From: Pseudomonas sp. FP2309 | GTDB taxonomy: Bacteria > Pseudomonadota > Gammaproteobacteria > Pseudomonadales > Pseudomonadaceae | NCBI RefSeq assembly: GCF_030687575.1 | Contig: NZ_CP117439.1 | Span: forward strand, 124,001-188,000 | Reading direction: 5' to 3' | Length of the DNA stretch: 64,000 nucleotides | In this document: piece after piece, positions 35,040 to 45,454 of the stretch | How positions within the stretch are numbered: position 1 is the first letter of the stretch | Layout of the letters: each line of letters opens with the position of its first letter | Program-made: the position numbers and the translations under genes | Notes under the pieces: generated by a model | The model's database searches: none | What the model was told of the DNA's origin: nothing | What the model saw: the letters and a program-made list of their open reading frames with translations, nothing else

Positions 35040-36478
35040 AGCAGCTGTTGACCACGGTCGCACTGGGGTTGCTGCTGTCGGCGTGCCAAGTGGTCGGCCC
35101 GGATTACCAGGTGCCGGACAAGGCCGCCGTCAACCGTAGCGACCTGCAAGGCCAACTGCCCGTGGACGGCAAAAACGTGGTGTCCGCGCCCGTGCCTGGC
35201 GACTGGTGGAAGTTGTACCAAGACCCGCGCCTGGATGAGCTGGTGCGCCAGGCCATGGCCTCCAACACCGACCTGCGCGTGGCCGCCGCCAACCTGCAGC
35301 GCGCGCGTTACCAGACCCAACAGGCGCAATCCGCCGGTGGCTGGAGTGCGGGCGTCAAGGCCGAGGCGCAGCGCCTGCAGGAGTCCGGCGAAGCGTTCCT
35401 GCTGGCGGACAAAGTCCCGGTCGACAACATCGGCAGTGTGGGCATCACCACCTCGTATCAATTTGACCTGTTCGGCACCCTGCAACGCGGCATCGAAAGC
35501 GCCCAGGCCAGCGCCGATGCGGCCCAGGCTGCGGCCGATATCGCGCGCATCACCCTGGTGGCGGATGTGGTGCGTTCCTACACCCAGGTCTGCGCAGCCA
35601 ATGAAGAGCTGGCGATTGCCAATGAGTCTCTGGAACTGCAAGCCCAAAGCACCCGGCTGACCCAGCGCCTGCGCGACGCCGGGCGGGGTGATGAAACCCA
35701 GGTCACCCGCTCGCAGACCCAATACAAATCCTTGCGCGCCGACATGCCGCGCTACCAGGCGGCGCGCCAGGCGGGACTGTTCCGCCTGTCGATGCTGCTG
35801 GCCAAGCCGGTGGACCAACTGCCGGCGGGCACCGGCAACTGCGCCGAGCTGCCGCACATCGCCCAACTGTTGCCGGTGGGCGATGGCGCGGCGCTGCTCA
35901 AGCGCCGCCCCGACGTGCGCCAGGCCGAACGCCAATTGGCGGCGGCCACCGCACGGATCGGCGTCGCCACCGGCGCCTTGTACCCGGACATCGCCATCGG
36001 CGCCACGGTGGGCACCGTCGGCCTGCTCGACAACCTCGGCCAGCCGGCCACCAACCGCTGGGGCTTTGGCCCGATGATCAGCTGGACCGTGCCGACCAAC
36101 GGCGCCCGTGCGCGCATCCACGAAGCCGAGGCCGCGACCCAGGGCGCCCTGGCGCATTTTGACGGGGTGGTGCTCAACGCCATCCGCGAAACCCAGACCG
36201 GCCTTGCCCAGTACACCGCCATGTTGCAGCGCCGTGACGCACTGGCCGACGCCGAGCAATCGGCCCAACAAGCGGCGGACCAGACCCACCGGTTCTTCCA
36301 GGCCGGGCGCGAATCGTTCCTGGCCGACCTGCAAGCCACGCGCACCTACACCGCGATGCGGGCGCAATTGGCGGCGGCCAACACCCAGGTCGCCATGAGC
36401 CAGATCGACCTGTTCCTGGCCCTTGGCGGCGGTTGGGAAAGCGGACGAACGCACGCTGCGCCAGCCAGCAAACCCTGA
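35036..36478 (+). CDS. NodT/OprM-type outer-membrane efflux lipoprotein
   Basis: A 480-residue TolC-superfamily lipoprotein: lipobox LLLSAC with Cys17, then the VGPDYQVP start typical of NodT proteins, two repeated coiled-coil halves, and the RRPDVRQAERQLAAATARIGVA signature region (about 290-310). Last gene of the marR-FUSC-DUF1656-HlyD-NodT operon. Confidence 0.92.
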   Translation: MKQLLTTVALGLLLSACQVVGPDYQVPDKAAVNRSDLQGQLPVDGKNVVSAPVPGDWWKLYQDPRLDELVRQAMASNTDLRVAAANLQRARYQTQQAQSAGGWSAGVKAEAQRLQESGEAFLLADKVPVDNIGSVGITTSYQFDLFGTLQRGIESAQASADAAQAAADIARITLVADVVRSYTQVCAANEELAIANESLELQAQSTRLTQRLRDAGRGDETQVTRSQTQYKSLRADMPRYQAARQAGLFRLSMLLAKPVDQLPAGTGNCAELPHIAQLLPVGDGAALLKRRPDVRQAERQLAAATARIGVATGALYPDIAIGATVGTVGLLDNLGQPATNRWGFGPMISWTVPTNGARARIHEAEAATQGALAHFDGVVLNAIRETQTGLAQYTAMLQRRDALADAEQSAQQAADQTHRFFQAGRESFLADLQATRTYTAMRAQLAAANTQVAMSQIDLFLALGGGWESGRTHAAPASKP

Positions 36479-36557
36479 GCGAATAGCTATGCTTTGACAG
36501 GCGGACCCGTGGTGGCCCGCCTGACACTGCTCGCGTTTGCTCATGGGGATTCCAATA

Positions 36558-37190
36558 ATGAAAAACCCTTATGCTCCCGCTTTCTGGTGCGTGCTCTTCG
36601 CACTGGTGTTGTTATCGGCCGCGTATTTCTATGGCGTCATGCTCGCCCACCAGCTCGACAAGGCCATGGTGTTTCTCGACAGCGCCTGCCTGGTGATCGG
36701 CACCTTGTCCATCGGCGTCGTGGCGTGGGCCTCTTACCAAAATCAACGGGTCAAGAAAAAGCTCCTCGAGCAAGGCAAGACCCGTGTGGCGATCTGGGAC
36801 ACCAAGGTCGCGCTACGCCGCGTCGAAACCGTGTTCGACCGGTATTTCTGGGGCAGCTACTGGCAGCCGGGGCGCACATTCCAGGAAGTGATGGGCGACC
36901 TGACCGGCACCCCCCTGGAAAAAAGCCTCGAAGTCCTGAAAAAACAGTGTGTCGTGCTCGATAAGCAGGTCGCCGATGGTAGGCATTGGCTGAATAACGC
37001 GCGGGAATTGTCCGACGTCGCCACCCAAATGGCCCGCGAACGCTACCAGCTGGATTTTTGCGATCCCAAGACGGACACCCCCGGCAACGCGGTGATCCAC
37101 CGCGAGTTTGAGGTGCTGGTGTACACCTGGACGGCGCGCTTGAAGAGCTTTGATCACCAGCTCGATGAAATCGAGTTGGAGTATTCGTGA
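36558..37190 (+). CDS. Small inner-membrane protein, unknown function
   Basis: About 210 residues with two N-terminal hydrophobic helices (FWCVLFALVLLSAAYFYG; LDSACLVIGTLSIGVVAW) and a charged, mostly helical cytoplasmic domain. No family recognised. The ATG at 36558 has ggggatt 9 nt upstream and is preferred over an ATG at 36543. It stands alone between two operons. Confidence 0.65.
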   Translation: MKNPYAPAFWCVLFALVLLSAAYFYGVMLAHQLDKAMVFLDSACLVIGTLSIGVVAWASYQNQRVKKKLLEQGKTRVAIWDTKVALRRVETVFDRYFWGSYWQPGRTFQEVMGDLTGTPLEKSLEVLKKQCVVLDKQVADGRHWLNNARELSDVATQMARERYQLDFCDPKTDTPGNAVIHREFEVLVYTWTARLKSFDHQLDEIELEYS

Positions 37191-37254
37191 ACTACTCCTG
37201 AACGGATCCCTCTGAAAGGCTGGGCCGTTTGTGGCCGCCAGTGCTAATCTTCCC

Positions 37255-37292
37255 CCCGCTTTCGGCGGGCTTGAGCCAACCCCTACAGGGTT
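37255..37292 (+). promoter_or_regulatory. Two small hairpins upstream of the DUF945 gene
   Basis: Two adjacent stem-loops (cccgc/gcggg at 37255-37269; aaccc/gggtt at 37278-37292) lie in the 147-bp gap before the start at 37338. They may end the upstream transcript or form a 5' leader; no T-run follows. Confidence 0.3.
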
Positions 37293-37337
37293 CAAGGAAG
37301 AAAGCCCACTTCTCACAGGATTTGATCAGGTCACTTC

Positions 37338-38834
37338 ATGAATAAGCCAGCAGTCGTTCTTTTGGGTTTTGTTGTCGCCGTTGGCGTCGTCAGTGCAGGC
37401 GGCGCCTGGTACACCGGTAAACAACTGGAACCGGTGCTGCAAACCGCGATCCAGAACGCCAACAAGGAACTGCAGACCTCCATGGCCGGCGTCGATGGCA
37501 CCGTGGCCCTGGAGCTGGTCTCCCTGGACCGTGGCGTGTTCAGCAGCACCGCGCACTATCGCCTGAAGGGCCAAGGCTCGGTGTTCGGCGCAGAAAACCC
37601 TAATCCCGAACTGCTGTTCGTCGACCATATCGAGCACGGCCCGCTGCCGTTCTCGCGTCTGGTGACGCTCAAATGGCTGCCGGTCATGGCCACCAGTCAC
37701 TACGAACTGGAAAAGAACCCCACCACCGAGAAGTGGTTCGCCGCCGCCAAAGACGTGTCGCCGCTCAAAGGCGTGGCCAATATCGGTTACACCCGTTCGG
37801 TCAGCGGCAACGTCGAGCTGTTGCCGCTGGAGTTCAAGGACGACACCTCGTCGGTGAGCTTCTCCGGCGCCAACATGAATTTCGACGGCACCGCCGAAGG
37901 CCAGAAGGTCAAGGCCGATGGCTTTATGAACAGCCTCAAGGTCGCGGCAGTGGATGCAAAGGGTGAACACTTCGAAGCCGAACTGGCTGGCCTGACCATC
38001 GCCAGCAACCTGGAAAAATCCACCTTCGGGTTTTACACCGGGCAAAACACCATTGAGCTGACCAACAGCAAGTTCACTTTCGGCCCGCAGAAAGCCGTGC
38101 TGACCGTCAAAGGCTTCGAGCAAAAAGACACCAGCGAAACCAAGGACAACAACCTGGCCGGCCGTGTCGACTACAAAATCGACGAGATCGGTTACCAGGG
38201 CAAACCCGTTGGGTCGGCCGCCATGGCCCTGAGCATGAAGAACGTCGACATCCCGGCCATGCTGGTGCTGACCAAGCTCTACCAGGACAAGATGCAGCCG
38301 GTGCAAGCCGCCGCTGCGGCAGGCGAACCGGTTCCTGAACTGCAGTTGACCGAAGCCGAGCAAGCCCTGGCCGAAGCCAACGTCAACCAGGTACTGGCGG
38401 CCAAGCCGCAAGTGGCATTGGAAAACCTCTCGCTGAAAACCACCCACGGCGAAAGCAAATTCAACCTGCTGGTGGACCTGGCCAAGCCGGCGTCCATGGA
38501 ACTGCCCCCGGTTGAACTGGGCAAGCAGATGATCGCGCTGCTGGATGCCAACCTGACGCTGTCCAAACCGATGATTGCCGATGTGTCCGCGCTGCAAGCG
38601 CAACTGGGTGGTGTGACCGACCCTAAAGCGATCGAGCAGCAGTCGCAGATGGCCGCCGAGATGGTCAGCGGCATGGCGGTGGGTACTCAGTTGGCGACCT
38701 TGGTCGGCAGCGACGTGGTGTCCAAACTGCACTACGCCAACAATGAAGTGACGTTCAACGGCCAGAAGATGACGGTTGAGCAGTTCATTGGATTTGTCAT
38801 GGCCAAAGTGGGAGCAGTGAGCGGCGCGCAGTAA
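37338..38834 (+). CDS. YdgA-family DUF945 protein
   Basis: A 498-residue protein with an N-terminal signal-anchor (AVVLLGFVVAVGVVSAGGAWYTGKQLE) and a long repetitive beta-rich body, the pattern of DUF945/YdgA proteins of gammaproteobacteria (LVSLDRGVFSSTAHYRL; IEHGPLPFSRL). They are exported or membrane-anchored in the periplasm. Role unclear, possibly envelope-related; it is monocistronic. Confidence 0.87.
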   Translation: MNKPAVVLLGFVVAVGVVSAGGAWYTGKQLEPVLQTAIQNANKELQTSMAGVDGTVALELVSLDRGVFSSTAHYRLKGQGSVFGAENPNPELLFVDHIEHGPLPFSRLVTLKWLPVMATSHYELEKNPTTEKWFAAAKDVSPLKGVANIGYTRSVSGNVELLPLEFKDDTSSVSFSGANMNFDGTAEGQKVKADGFMNSLKVAAVDAKGEHFEAELAGLTIASNLEKSTFGFYTGQNTIELTNSKFTFGPQKAVLTVKGFEQKDTSETKDNNLAGRVDYKIDEIGYQGKPVGSAAMALSMKNVDIPAMLVLTKLYQDKMQPVQAAAAAGEPVPELQLTEAEQALAEANVNQVLAAKPQVALENLSLKTTHGESKFNLLVDLAKPASMELPPVELGKQMIALLDANLTLSKPMIADVSALQAQLGGVTDPKAIEQQSQMAAEMVSGMAVGTQLATLVGSDVVSKLHYANNEVTFNGQKMTVEQFIGFVMAKVGAVSGAQ

Positions 38835-38860
38835 CTATTTTGCCATCAAGCAAAAATAAA

Positions 38861-38955
38861 TAGTGTGGGAGCGGGCGGGGCCCGCGACAGAGGTCAAACG
38901 GCTGGCGTTGAAGCCGCCGGATACCGCGCTGTCGCAGGCAAGTCCGCTCCCACAT
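38861..38955. repeat. Paired REP element (BIME-like)
   Basis: Two inverted REP halves face each other: gtgtgggagcgggc... with cgcgacag on the left and ctgtcgc...gtccgctcccaca on the right. It lies downstream of the DUF945 gene and probably forms a long hairpin at the 3' end of its transcript. Confidence 0.7.
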
Positions 38956-38983
38956 TCACCTTTCCAGAATCTGCCGCAATTCT

Positions 38984-38995
38984 GAACAATTGTTC
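38984..38995. promoter_or_regulatory. Perfect 12-bp palindrome upstream of pgaA
   Basis: gaacaattgttc is a perfect palindrome flanked by a direct repeat of ttctgaa. It lies about 140 bp before the pgaA start and could be a regulator site in the pga promoter. Confidence 0.35.
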
Positions 38996-39035
38996 TGAAT
39001 CGGACTTCTTCCTACTCTCCTAAGGGATAGTTCCT

Positions 39036-39135
39036 ACAGGAAAGCTAGGTCGGGTCATTAGACGCCGGCACCCTGCAGCCATTCGCTCAGGACCACCTAT
39101 CGTTACAGCTTTCCTTGTGTAAGGAAGCTCACGAT
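39036..39135 (+). promoter_or_regulatory. pgaA leader with RsmA/CsrA-like sites and a long-range stem
   Basis: ACAGGA at 39036-39041 matches the RsmA/CsrA core, and TCAGGA occurs at 39087-39092; aaggaa near 39121 is the ribosome site. The first site is part of acaggaaagct (39036-39046), which can pair, with one bulge, with agctttccttgt (39107-39118) just before the ribosome site. In E. coli the pgaA leader is a classic CsrA target, so post-transcriptional control is plausible here. Confidence 0.45.
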
Positions 39136-41616
39136 ATGTTGCGAAACCTACCACTCAGTGCATCAGGCCGGTTGCGACTGCTTATCGGCGCAGCCTTATG
39201 CGGCCAATTGCTGATGCCCACTTTCGCCATGGCCGATCCGGCCTATGACGCGCTGATTATTCAGGCGCGTAACGGCAACTTCACCCCTGCACTGACCCAA
39301 TTGCGTCAGCTGTCCGACGAACGACAGACGCCAGGCCAGGTCAGCGATCACCTGGTGATTGCCGGTTGGGCCGGCCAGGACGCCGAAGTGCTGAAGGTGT
39401 ACGAGGCCCAGGGTAAACATCGCAACCTCAGTACCCAGGCGCTCGCCACGGTGGCGCGTACCTATCGCAACGGCAAGCAGTGGGCCCAGGCCGAGGCGGT
39501 CTATCGCCAGGCACTGCTGCGTGAGCCCAACAACATCGACCTGCAACTGGGCCTGGCCCTGACCCAGGCCGACGGCGGCAAGGCCAGCGAAGCCGTGCAA
39601 CGCACCCGCGCGCTGGTCGCCGCCAAGCCTGATGACCCCAACCGACGCATGGCCCTGGGCTACGCCCTGACCCGTGCCGGCTTGAACTACGACGCGCTGT
39701 TTGAGTTCGACCAGGCGTTTATCCGCGCCGGCGACAAACCGGAGGTCGCCCGCGAATACATCATCGCCCTGCAAAAGGCGCGGATGCCGGAACCCGCCTT
39801 GCGCCTGTCGGCCCAGCGTCCCGGCCTGCTCGACCCGGTGACCCAGCGCCGCCTGGAAGGCGACCTCGCCGCCGAGCGCGTGCGCATGGCCGAGTTCGCC
39901 ACGCGCAGCGAGAAAGACCGCTATGTGATTGCCGACCGGGCCTTGGGCGACTACGACAAGCTGATCGCCCGCTGGACCCCAGACGCCACCGCCCATGATG
40001 ACGTGGTGCGCTGGCGCATCGACCGCCTCGGCGCGCTCAAGGCACGGGCGCGTACCGCCGAGGTGATCCGCGAATACGAAACCCTCAAAGGCGAAGGCGT
40101 GCAGTTGCCGACCTACGCCGTGCGTTGGGTGGCTGCGTCTTACCTCGACCAGCGTCAGCCGGAAAAAGCCGAGCCGCTGTATCGCCAGGCCCTGAGCGCC
40201 ACCGACGCCGAGCCGGATGATCGGGTCGAAGACACCACCGCCTTGTTCTACACCTTGCAGGAAAGCGACAAAGGCGAGGACGCCAACGACGTTGCCAAGG
40301 GCCTGGCCAACAGTCAGAAACCTCGGGTCGAGCTCAAGGGTTTGCCCGTCGGCAACCCCAACGATGCCTGGATGGACGCGCAACAACTGTCGGCCCAGGC
40401 CGGCGTATACGGCGGCGACCTGCCGGGCAGCGAAGCGGGCCTGGAAGCCTTGGTAGCAAAAGCCCCAGGCAACGTCGGCCTGCGCCTGGCCCAGGCCGAT
40501 ATGTACCGCGCCCGCGACCTGCCACGGCGCGCCGAAGGCATTCTCAAGGAAACCGAAGCCCAGGCCCCGCGTGACATCGGCCTGGAAGTCAGCCAGGCCT
40601 ACACCGCCATGGACCTGCAGGAGTGGCGCCAGCTCGACGTGCTCACCGATGACGTGGTCGCCCGCAACCCCGACAGCCGCCAGGTGCAGCGCCTGAACCG
40701 CCTGCGCGATGTGCATGACATGGCCGAGCTGCGCGTCGAAGCCTACACCGGTAAAAGCTTCGGTGGCGGCAGTGACAACGAGGCCGGCGCCGTTTCCGGC
40801 AGCCGCGACTGGGGCATCGAAAGCCGTCTCTACACGCCGCCCATCGACGAAGACTGGCGCCTGTTCGCCGGTGCTGGCTATGCCACCGCCGACTTCGAGG
40901 AAGGTACCGGCCACCATCGTTGGCAGGTTGTCGGCGTGGAGCGGCGCACCCGTGACATGACCCTCGAAGCCGAGGTGTCCAACCATGCCTACGGCAATGG
41001 CACCAAGCAAGGCGCCGCCGTATCGATCGCCCGCGACATCAACGACAACTGGCAATACGGCGGCAGCCTCGGCTACCTGCTGAGCACCACGCCGTTGCGC
41101 GCGCTGAATGCCGACATCACGGCCAACGGCGGCAGCGGTTTTATCCGCTGGCGCGCCAACGAAAGCCGCGAATGGAAACTGACCCTCAGCCCCTCCCACT
41201 TCAGCGACGGCAACGACCGCCTCGAAGCCTTGCTCAGCGGCCGCGAAGGCCTCTACAGCTCGCCGAAAGTGCAAGTGGACCTGGGCCTGGAAGTCGGCGC
41301 CAGCCGCAACAGCAAGGAAGACGCGGTGTACTTCAATCCGAAGTCGGATTTCACCGTGTTGCCGGTGCTCAACATCAACCACGTGCTCTATCACCGCTAC
41401 GAGACCCAGTGGAGTCAGCAGTTCCAGGTCGGTGCCGGTACCTACAGCCAGCGCGATTACTCCACCGGCGGCATGGCGTTGGTCGGCTACGGCCAGCGCT
41501 TTCGCTGGAACGATGTACTGGACGCCGGCGCCAACCTGAGCCTGATCAGCCGACCTTATGACGGTGATCGCGAACGCGATCTGCGCCTGCTCGTCGACCT
41601 CACTTACCGTTTCTAA
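39136..41616 (+). CDS. pgaA: Poly-GlcNAc export porin PgaA
   Basis: About 826 residues: signal peptide (ALCGQLLMPTFAMA, cleavage before DPAYDALI), a periplasmic superhelix of TPR repeats (for example AEAVYRQALLREPNNIDLQLGLAL), and a C-terminal beta-barrel from about residue 540 ending in the outer-membrane signature LTYRF. It passes de-N-acetylated poly-beta-1,6-GlcNAc through the outer membrane. ATG 39136 is preferred over an upstream TTG because it starts a good signal peptide and has aagga 10 nt before it. Confidence 0.93.
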   Translation: MLRNLPLSASGRLRLLIGAALCGQLLMPTFAMADPAYDALIIQARNGNFTPALTQLRQLSDERQTPGQVSDHLVIAGWAGQDAEVLKVYEAQGKHRNLSTQALATVARTYRNGKQWAQAEAVYRQALLREPNNIDLQLGLALTQADGGKASEAVQRTRALVAAKPDDPNRRMALGYALTRAGLNYDALFEFDQAFIRAGDKPEVAREYIIALQKARMPEPALRLSAQRPGLLDPVTQRRLEGDLAAERVRMAEFATRSEKDRYVIADRALGDYDKLIARWTPDATAHDDVVRWRIDRLGALKARARTAEVIREYETLKGEGVQLPTYAVRWVAASYLDQRQPEKAEPLYRQALSATDAEPDDRVEDTTALFYTLQESDKGEDANDVAKGLANSQKPRVELKGLPVGNPNDAWMDAQQLSAQAGVYGGDLPGSEAGLEALVAKAPGNVGLRLAQADMYRARDLPRRAEGILKETEAQAPRDIGLEVSQAYTAMDLQEWRQLDVLTDDVVARNPDSRQVQRLNRLRDVHDMAELRVEAYTGKSFGGGSDNEAGAVSGSRDWGIESRLYTPPIDEDWRLFAGAGYATADFEEGTGHHRWQVVGVERRTRDMTLEAEVSNHAYGNGTKQGAAVSIARDINDNWQYGGSLGYLLSTTPLRALNADITANGGSGFIRWRANESREWKLTLSPSHFSDGNDRLEALLSGREGLYSSPKVQVDLGLEVGASRNSKEDAVYFNPKSDFTVLPVLNINHVLYHRYETQWSQQFQVGAGTYSQRDYSTGGMALVGYGQRFRWNDVLDAGANLSLISRPYDGDRERDLRLLVDLTYRF

Positions 41617-41628
41617 AAGAGCCTGACC

Positions 41629-43626
41629 ATGACCTTCCTCAGCCGTTGCTTGTTGGTTCTGGGTGTATTGCTGGCCAGTGCCTGCGCCCAGCAACCCGCC
41701 CCTTTCACTCCACCCGCCGAGCGGCCGACCCCGGCCAGCGAACAGGCGTGGCCAAACAATCATTTCCTGGGCATTGCCTACCACGACGTCTCGGACCGCG
41801 ACCCCGACCAGGCGGTGGTGGCGGTGCGCACCGAACGGTTGATCGAACAACTGGCCTGGCTGCGCGAGAACGGCTACCAGGCGGTCAGCGTCGACCAGAT
41901 CCTCGCCGCGCGCAGTGGCGGACCCGCGCTGCCGCCCAAGGCCGTCATGCTCAGCTTCGACGACGGCTATTCGAGCTTCTACACCCGTGTGATGCCGATC
42001 CTGCGCGCCTATCGCTGGCCGGCCTTGCTGGCGCCGGTGGGCAGCTGGATCGACACGCCGCTTAACCAACCGGTGGACTTTGCCGGCTCACCACGGCCGC
42101 GTGGCGAGTTCCTGACCTGGCAGCAGATCCGCGAAGTGTCGCAGTCGGGCCTGGTGGAAATCGCCGCGCACACCGATGCCAATCACAAAGGCATCCTGGC
42201 CAACCCCCAGGGCAATCTCGAGCCGGCCGCCACGTCCCTGCGCTTTGACCCGGCCACCGGGCGTTACGAAACCCAGGCGCAGTTCGATGCGCGGCTGCGT
42301 GCCGATGTCGCGGCCATCTCCAACAAGATCCAAACCGTGACCGGCAAAAAACCCCGGGTGTGGGTATGGCCCTACGGCGCTGCCAAAGGCACTTCGTTGG
42401 CGATCGTCGGCGAGCAGGGCTACCAAATGGCCCTGACCCTGGAGGACGGCCTCGACAGCTCCACGGACTTGATGAACAGCCCACGCTTCCTGGTGGCCTC
42501 CGACCCGGACGGCGAGCATTTCGCCAACAGCATCGTTGCCGTGCAAACCCCGGTGCCGATGCGCGTGCTGCATGTGGACCTGGACAACGTGTACGACCCG
42601 GACCCTGCCCAACAGGCGCGCAACCTCGACCAGTTGGTACAGCGCGTGGTGGACATGGGCGCCGGTACGGTGTTCCTGCAAGCCTTCGCCGACCCCAAGG
42701 GCGACGGCCTGGTGCACTCGCTGTACTTCCCCAACCGCCACTTGCCGGTGCGCGCCGACCTGTTCAACCGCGTCGCCTGGCAGTTGCACACCCGTGCCCA
42801 TGCATCGGTGTATGCGTGGATGCCGGTGCTGAGCTTCGCCCTCGACCCCAAGCTGCCTCGCGTCACGCGCTGGGACCCGGAAACCGGAAAGGTGGGCATC
42901 GACCCGGATCAATACAAACGCCTGTCGCCGTTCGACCCGCAGGTGCGCAAAATCATTGGCGAGCTCTATGAGGACCTGGCGCGCAACAGTGCGATCGACG
43001 GTGTGCTGTACCACGATGACGCGGTGTTCTCCGACTTCGAAGACGCCAGCCCCGCGGCGCTCAAGGCCTACGCGGCCAACGGCCTGCCGAACAGCATCGA
43101 AGCCCTGCGCGCCGACCCTGCGGTGATGCAGCGTTGGACGCGCTTCAAGAGCCGCTACCTGATCGACTTCACCAACGAGCTGACCGCCAAGGTCCGCGCC
43201 ATCGCCGGGCCGCAGGTGCTGACCGCGCGCAACATCTTCGCCCAGCCGATGCTCAACCCGCAGAGCGAAGCCTGGTTCGCGCAGAACCTCGATGACTTCC
43301 TCCAGACCTACGACTGGACCGCGCCCATGGCTATGCCGCTGATGGAAGGCGAGACATTCAAGAACTCCAATGCCTGGCTGGAAAAACTGGTGGCCACGGT
43401 CAAGGCCCGCCCCGGTGCCCTGCAGCGAACGGTGTTCGAGCTGCAAGCCAAGGACTGGCGTACCCCGGCAGCCCCCGACTTGTCCGCCGAGCAAATGGCC
43501 GAGTGGATGGGTGTGCTCAAGCGCCAGGGTGTCACGAGTTTTGGCTACTACCCGGACAACTTCCTGGAAAACTCCCCGGACCTGAAGACAGTGCGTCCGG
43601 CCCTTTCCAACCAATGGAATCCTTGA
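41629..43626 (+). CDS. pgaB: Poly-GlcNAc de-N-acetylase PgaB
   Basis: A 665-residue lipoprotein (lipobox LASAC, Cys19). The N-terminal CE4 deacetylase domain shows the catalytic/metal motif SFDDGY (D111, D112) and metal ligands H181 and H186 (AHTDANHKG), with the same spacing as E. coli PgaB. The C-terminal half (from about 320, [22 protein letters not shown]) is the glycoside-hydrolase-like PNAG-binding domain. Partial deacetylation is needed for export. 12 nt after pgaA. Confidence 0.94.
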   Translation: MTFLSRCLLVLGVLLASACAQQPAPFTPPAERPTPASEQAWPNNHFLGIAYHDVSDRDPDQAVVAVRTERLIEQLAWLRENGYQAVSVDQILAARSGGPALPPKAVMLSFDDGYSSFYTRVMPILRAYRWPALLAPVGSWIDTPLNQPVDFAGSPRPRGEFLTWQQIREVSQSGLVEIAAHTDANHKGILANPQGNLEPAATSLRFDPATGRYETQAQFDARLRADVAAISNKIQTVTGKKPRVWVWPYGAAKGTSLAIVGEQGYQMALTLEDGLDSSTDLMNSPRFLVASDPDGEHFANSIVAVQTPVPMRVLHVDLDNVYDPDPAQQARNLDQLVQRVVDMGAGTVFLQAFADPKGDGLVHSLYFPNRHLPVRADLFNRVAWQLHTRAHASVYAWMPVLSFALDPKLPRVTRWDPETGKVGIDPDQYKRLSPFDPQVRKIIGELYEDLARNSAIDGVLYHDDAVFSDFEDASPAALKAYAANGLPNSIEALRADPAVMQRWTRFKSRYLIDFTNELTAKVRAIAGPQVLTARNIFAQPMLNPQSEAWFAQNLDDFLQTYDWTAPMAMPLMEGETFKNSNAWLEKLVATVKARPGALQRTVFELQAKDWRTPAAPDLSAEQMAEWMGVLKRQGVTSFGYYPDNFLENSPDLKTVRPALSNQWNP

Positions 43627-43628
43627 CC

Positions 43629-44969
43629 ATGTTTGACAGAATCCTGGCTTTATTCGTGCTGGCACTGGTATTGGGCGTGCCCCTGGGCCTGATCTTTCTG
43701 GTCACCGGGCAGTTCCTGATGGACTTCGTGTTTTTCTACCCACTGTTCATGTCGGCCTTGTGGATCGCGGGCGGCTTGTACTTCTGGCTGCACTGGGAGC
43801 GCCACTGGCCCTGGGAAGAAGACACCCCGGCGCCGACCCTGGCCGGCAACCCGCTGATCTCGATCATCATCCCTTGCTACAACGAGGGCGATAACGCCGC
43901 CGACACCATCCATGCGGCGCTGGGCCAGTTGTACCCGAACATCGAAGTGATCGCGGTCAACGACGGCTCCAAGGACAATACCGCTGCGGTGCTCGACGCC
44001 CTGGCACTGCAACACCCGCGTCTGCGCGTGCTGCATCTGGCGCAGAACCAGGGCAAGGCCGTGGCCTTGCGCATGGGCGCCGTGGCGTCGCGCAGCGAGT
44101 ACCTGGTGTGCATCGACGGTGATGCGTTGCTCGACAAAAACGCGGCGGCCTATCTGGTCGCGCCGATGCTCGACAACCCACGTCTGGGCGCCGTCACCGG
44201 CAACCCCCGGATCCGCACACGCTCGACCTTGATTGGTCGGGTGCAGGTGGGTGAGTTCTCCTCGATCATCGGCCTGATCAAGCGCACCCAGCGCGTGTTC
44301 GGGCGGATCTTCACGGTGTCGGGTGTGGTGGTGGCGTTCCGTAAAAAGGCGCTGGACCGCATCGACTACTGGAGCACCGACATGATCACCGAGGACATCG
44401 ACGTCAGTTGGAAGCTGCAGCTCGACCACTGGAGCATCTTCTACGAGCCGCGCGCGCTGTGCTGGATCCTTATGCCCGAAACGGTTGGTGGCCTGTGGAA
44501 ACAACGTCTGCGTTGGGCCCAGGGCGGCGCCGAAGTGCTGTTCAAGAACATCCGCGGCATCTGGCAGTGGCGCCATCGCTACCTGTGGCCGCTGCTGTTC
44601 GAGTATTGCCTATCCACCGGTTGGGCCTTCACGTTCATGCTCTCGGTGATTTTCTGGGGCGTGGGGAAATTCATCCCGCTGCCTCAAGCCATTGCCGTTG
44701 ACTCTCTGATGCCGCCGGCGTTTACCGGGCTGGTACTGGCGATGGTGTGCCTGGTGCAGTTTGCGGTGAGCATCCTGATCGACCGTCGCTACGAGAAGGA
44801 CCTGTGGAAAACCCTGTTCTGGACGGTGTGGTACCCGATGGTGTTCTGGCTGGTCAGCCTGTTTACCACGCTGGTGAGCTTCCCCAAGGTGCTGTTCAAC
44901 CAGCACCAGAAACGCGCGCGTTGGGTCAGCCCGGATCGCGGTATCAAACCTGTTGAAGAGGAGGCGTGA
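43629..44969 (+). CDS. pgaC: Poly-GlcNAc synthase PgaC (GT2)
   Basis: A 446-residue processive family-2 glycosyltransferase. N-terminal membrane helices, then the GT2 core: [23 protein letters not shown] (163-165), TEDIDVSW (acceptor-site Asp) and QRLRW (processivity motif), then C-terminal helices. It polymerises UDP-GlcNAc at the inner membrane. ATG 43629 lies 2 nt after the pgaB stop; an in-frame ATG at 43614 would overlap it. Confidence 0.95.
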   Translation: MFDRILALFVLALVLGVPLGLIFLVTGQFLMDFVFFYPLFMSALWIAGGLYFWLHWERHWPWEEDTPAPTLAGNPLISIIIPCYNEGDNAADTIHAALGQLYPNIEVIAVNDGSKDNTAAVLDALALQHPRLRVLHLAQNQGKAVALRMGAVASRSEYLVCIDGDALLDKNAAAYLVAPMLDNPRLGAVTGNPRIRTRSTLIGRVQVGEFSSIIGLIKRTQRVFGRIFTVSGVVVAFRKKALDRIDYWSTDMITEDIDVSWKLQLDHWSIFYEPRALCWILMPETVGGLWKQRLRWAQGGAEVLFKNIRGIWQWRHRYLWPLLFEYCLSTGWAFTFMLSVIFWGVGKFIPLPQAIAVDSLMPPAFTGLVLAMVCLVQFAVSILIDRRYEKDLWKTLFWTVWYPMVFWLVSLFTTLVSFPKVLFNQHQKRARWVSPDRGIKPVEEEA

Positions 44970-44971
44970 TC

Positions 44972-45454
44972 ATGAAACTGGTCAGAACTCGCCAAAGTAC
45001 CGTGATGTGGGTCATCGACGTGATCCTGACCTTGATGGCCTGGGCCGGACTGGTCTGGCTGTTGTGGCGCGGCATCTCCTCAATGCTCGGCACCCACGGT
45101 GGCCCGCGCCTCGACGCGCCGATCTTCGCGGCGCTCAACACCTTGCAGATCTACCTGTGGATCGCCGTGTTCAACGCCGTGATCCTCGTCTCCTGGGCGC
45201 GCTACCAGCAACGCAAAGGGCGCAAGTTCGCCCAGCGCCGCGCCGAGGCCAAGGCCCTCACCGACAAGAACCTGAGCGAGAGCTTCAGCCTCGCCGAGGG
45301 CGACCTTGAGCAACTGCGCCGTCCGGGCGTTCTGGTGATCCACAACGACGAAGACGGCGGCGTGTCGGAAGTCAAAGCCCATGTCTCGCGCGACGTGGAA
45401 AAGCCCGGCTTGAGCCTCGTGCCGGGCAAGGATCAGAGCAAAGACGCCGGCTAA
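44972..45454 (+). CDS. pgaD: Poly-GlcNAc synthase subunit PgaD
   Basis: About 160 residues with two membrane helices (VIDVILTLMAWAGLVWLLWRG; LQIYLWIAVFNAVILVSWA) and a cytoplasmic tail, as in PgaD, the partner of PgaC that in E. coli responds to c-di-GMP. ATG 44972 has an AGGAGG ribosome site 7 nt upstream and is preferred over an overlapping GTG at 44966. Last gene of pgaABCD. Confidence 0.9.
   Translation: MKLVRTRQSTVMWVIDVILTLMAWAGLVWLLWRGISSMLGTHGGPRLDAPIFAALNTLQIYLWIAVFNAVILVSWARYQQRKGRKFAQRRAEAKALTDKNLSESFSLAEGDLEQLRRPGVLVIHNDEDGGVSEVKAHVSRDVEKPGLSLVPGKDQSKDAG

Noticed and set aside
39196..42069. 957-codon minus-strand frame
   Set aside because: Antisense to pgaA and pgaB, which are unmistakable; the product has no recognisable domain.
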